A stretch of 64,000 nt of DNA from Rebecca billardiae RCC1528. Its lineage: Eukaryota > Haptophyta. The position numbers and the translations under genes were made by a program. Where the stretch lies: positions 1,550,001 through 1,614,000 of the forward strand of contig OZ251224.1 in the NCBI GenBank assembly GCA_965240325.2, given 5' to 3'. The notes beneath the pieces were generated by a model that was not told the DNA's origin, did not search any database, and saw nothing but the letters and a program-made list of their open reading frames with translations. How positions within the stretch are numbered: the first letter of the stretch is position 1; the number at the start of each line of letters is the position of its first letter. Of this stretch, positions 61,364-64,000 are shown piece after piece.

Positions 61364-63187
61364 TCATGCAAGGTTTGGGCCCGTCGCCATCGCAGCCGCA
61401 TCCGGCGGTGCCGCACCCGCAGCCGTGCGCGCGTTTGACGCAACGTCCGCGTCGTACGGCGCGGGTGGCTGCTCATCGCCAGACCCACCGACGCTGCCGC
61501 TCGCTGGCAGCGCAGCGAGCGACTCGTGCGGCGGGGTTGCAGCACCGAGCGGCTGGATGGTGACAGCATAGTCAGCAGCTTGCAGGCTCTCCTGCGCGCT
61601 GTCTGCAGCCACGAGGTGCGCGTCGCTTTGCCGGCCGCGCTGCCAGCCAGCCAGGCCTCCACGGCGGACACGAATCACGAGGACGAGCGCACCGACGGCC
61701 AAGAGGACGACGACGATGACCACGGCGACGACGGCGCCCGTGTGGTGCCGGTGCGAGTGCCGACGCACATCCTGCTGCGCCCACACGAAGCCGTGCCGCT
61801 TCGCCTGCTGGAAGAAGACGGCAAACGCGTCGCACTCGGTGCAGTTGTGCTTGAGCTGCGCGAAGGAGACGGTCGTTCGGAACTCCTTGTAACGCGCCAG
61901 GTAGCGCGAGTTCTGCCCGCAGTACGCGTCCGCGGTGCGAGCGGCCTCGCAGCACGCCGTCGAGCAGGCAATCGTCTCATTCGCGCCGTCGCCGCACGCC
62001 TCCTCGAACACCGCCAGCGGGCCGGAAGGCGGGCTCGTGGGCGCAAAGCACGGCATCTGGTCGCCGTGGCGGATCGCGACCAGCGGCATCTCCCCCGGCT
62101 GGCAGTGCGCCCACGGCTCGCCGACGTCGCACGGCTCGAAGCGCACGGCGGGGTCCATCGTGTAGCACCACGCGCCCGCGTGCCCGTCCGGGTTGCGGCA
62201 GTGGTTGTGCCCGCCCAGCCCGGCCCGAGGGTAGGTCGCGTGCGTGTCGCCGTGCACATGCGGCGCGCTCGACTCCCACGGTTGGCAGGCCTTGCCCGAG
62301 GCGGTCACGTTGACCGTGCCCCTGTAGTCGGAGGCGTCGGGCTCGGCGTAGCACTCGCCCGCGCCGTGGAAGCAGTCCTCGCCGTCCCAGCCGCACTCGG
62401 CCGTGTTGCACGCGCTGTCGCACTCGCCGTCGTCCACAAAGTCCTCCAGGCAGCCTGGGTTGCACCCACTGAACGTCTGGCAGTCCCCGCGGTCCCAGCC
62501 GCACGCGGCGTTGAAGCACGCGGAGTCGCAGTACCCGTCGCCTGGCCACGTGACGTGGCATCCGGGGGCGCACTTTGCGTCGTCACAGTCGCCGCCATCG
62601 TCGTAGCACCCAAGGGCCAGGCACTCCTGCACGAGCCGCGCGCAGGGGCGCGCCGACACAGGTCAAAGGCGCGCACGAGCAGAGACACGCGAGTGCGCGG
62701 CAGAGAAGGGGCGCGCGCGCACTTGTTGGCAGACACCGTCGCCGATGAGGTCACTGGAGCAGCCTGGCGCACACTGGTCGTTGGCACGAATCTCAGACTC
62801 GGCCAGCATGTACGCGCCGATCGTGTACTCAGACTCCTCAAAGCCGTAGACGGACATGTGCAACGTGCACGGCTCTGCGGTGCAGAAGAATGGCCGGCCG
62901 CGCAGGAAGACGGCTTCCTCGGTGCCGATGTCGTCCATCACCCAGCTGGCTGTCATGCTATCGGGCATGGGATACATGAACGACGCGTACACGTCCGGAT
63001 CGCCATAGGATGGGATGAGCCGGACCTTCACACCGGCCGCGTCCTCGGGCACGTTGACGGCGTAGTACTGGAAAGAGTCCTCATTGACGAAGGCGGAGCG
63101 CAAGGTGCCGGGCTCGAGCACTTGCTCCGAGCCTGTTGTGCTCGACGCGACGGCGAGGACGAGCAGGGCGAGGAGAGCGCGGGCCAT
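61364..63187 (-). CDS. Single-pass surface protein with PPC-like, LNR and kringle domains
   Basis: Two exons: 63187-62723 and 62626-61364; the intron 62627-62722 (GTGCGCGCG...CGTGCAG) is phase 0 and splits the first LNR. Spliced protein 575 aa. Signal peptide MARALLALLVLAVASSTTGS; a pre-peptidase C-terminal-like beta domain (about 25-135; FQYYAVNVPEDAAGVKVRLI, GDPDVYASF); three Lin-12/Notch repeats of 31 residues, each with six Cys (139-169, 174-204, 210-240; for example CGWDRGDC); a kringle (247-330) with six Cys and YRGTVNVTASGKACQPW, HNHCRNPDG, AWCYTMDP; a further Cys-rich segment; one TM helix (about 460; AVVAVVIVVVLLAVGALVLV); and a 90-residue cytosolic tail. Metazoan-style extracellular modules suggest adhesion or receptor function. 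Ligand unknown. Divergent from the gene at 63354. Confidence 0.88.
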
Positions 63188-63353
63188 GGAAAGGCAAGTG
63201 TGCGATGGCGGGCGGGCGGAGGCCGGTCCGGGGTGGGCGGTCGGCGTGGCTCGTCGACGAAATCGTCGCGATCTTACTTCGATCTATCTAATAGTATGGA
63301 AATATTGTACCCCCATAGGCCCAGGGAGTCACGTGTACATGGCGACGCTCGCA

Positions 63354-64000
63354 TGGACGACCTCGACGTGACTGCGCTGCTGCCCGAGGGGCTGTCGGAT
63401 CGTTGGGTGCGCCTCTACGTCCGCCTTTGGCGTGACGCAGCAAGGCTCACCGCCGCCGACGGCCTCCCGCGCGCGGTGCACATCTCCCTCCTGCCAGATG
63501 GGAGTGTCCGTCTGACGGTGTCTGTGCGTCCGCCTGATGCACAAGGGCCTGATGCTTCTCCACAGGGAACCCCCGCTGGTGGCAGCCAGCGGCGCGAGGG
63601 AGGTGGTGGCGCGCCTTCTAAAGCTCCCCTGCATCCCGCCCCGCGCCGAGCGCGCAAGTCGGCTCCGCCGGCGCGCGCGCTCGCCGCGCAGGGCTCGGGT
63701 ACTGGAGTGCAGGCTGCAAACGGCGAGCAGCAGCACTCTCAGAAGCGGAAGAAGAAGCCTCGGCGCGGGAAGCGCGGGCCTCGGCGTGACGCGCAAGGCA
63801 GGCGGATTCGATCTCCATCGAGCCGCCGCACCTCGTCGCGGCGCGCCGTCGAGAAACGCCAGGAGCGCAAGGCGGCGCGGCTGGCGGCCTCTCTGCCCGC
63901 AGCACCTGCGCCTGCTCCAGCTGCTGTCCCCCACGCGGACCGAGACTCGTCCATGGACGACGACTCGGACGACGAGGATGCGCAGCAGTCGGGGGCAAAG
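63354..64000 (+). CDS. Basic, NLS-rich protein, 3' partial
   Basis: Starts ATG at 63354 (MDDLDVTALLPEGLSDRW) and stays open to the last base, at least 215 codons, so the gene leaves the window. The first 65 residues are the only part that looks folded (WVRLYVRLWRDAARLTAADG, VHISLLPDGSVRLTVSV). After that it is Ala/Pro/Arg/Lys-rich with clusters KRKKKPRRGKRGPRRD and SSRRTSSRRAVEKRQERK that could be nuclear or nucleolar localisation signals, and ends in an acidic SMDDDSDDEDAQQ. No family recognised. It is divergent from the kringle protein gene with 166 bp between the start codons. Confidence 0.6.

Overview
This window is nuclear DNA from a GC-rich, intron-poor, single-celled eukaryote. A violaxanthin de-epoxidase-like gene suggests it is photosynthetic. 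Spliceosomal introns, LSM6, a PUS3-type pseudouridine synthase, an FG-repeat nucleoporin-like giant, Golgi glycosyltransferase and transporter genes, and a secreted LNR/kringle protein are all eukaryotic. A haptophyte-type alga is my best guess from GC content, gene style and 5' splice sites of the GTGCG type. This is inference; no rRNA or organelle marker is present.

Layout. 0-3 kb: RAP-domain gene (runs in from the left edge) and a membrane-anchored flavodoxin-like protein. 3.6-4.9 kb: first copy of a 1.3-kb dispersed repeat. 5.3-6.9 kb (-): a PARP-family ADP-ribosyltransferase with several SUMO-interaction-like motifs. 9-10.9 kb: TRAF-type zinc-finger/coiled-coil protein. 11.5-13.9 kb: divergent nucleotide-sugar transporter and PUS3 genes, start codons 40 bp apart. 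14.4-15.8 kb: second copy of the 1.3-kb repeat, ending in a TA/CA/TA microsatellite. 16.4-17.6 kb (-): protein kinase. 19.6-21.5 kb: divergent LSM6 (three exons) and LRR protein. 21.7-28.6 kb: a 6.86-kb giant foldback element with a 7-bp target duplication. 29.0-30.1 kb: PP2C phosphatase with an N-myristoylation signal. 30.7-39.7 kb: a second, related 8.97-kb foldback element. 39.9-43.3 kb: divergent UDP-glucose pyrophosphorylase and GH27 alpha-galactosidase with an inserted transmembrane hairpin. 43.9-45.3 kb: fringe-like glycosyltransferase. 46.3-56.8 kb: a 3,386-residue protein joining RanGAP-like LRRs, a RanBP2-type zinc finger, FG repeats and tandem ankyrin blocks. 57.2-58.2 kb (-): VDE-like protein. 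59.2-60.7 kb (-): secreted ATP-grasp (TupA-like) protein. 61.4-63.2 kb (-): PPC-LNR-kringle-TM surface protein. 63.35 kb to the right edge: start of a basic protein.

Common threads. UGPase makes UDP-glucose; the sugar transporter, GT31-like enzyme, alpha-galactosidase and TupA-like protein are all plausible parts of glycan or cell-covering metabolism, although the genes are not co-oriented and need not be co-regulated. Genes often sit in divergent pairs with very short spacers. The two giant palindromes share a 214-bp tandem monomer and the same modular layout, and look like one family of non-autonomous foldback transposons. The most novel-looking items are this foldback family (with a partial empty-site relative at 61.1 kb), the RanGAP-like/FG/ankyrin protein, and the SIM-bearing mono-ART.
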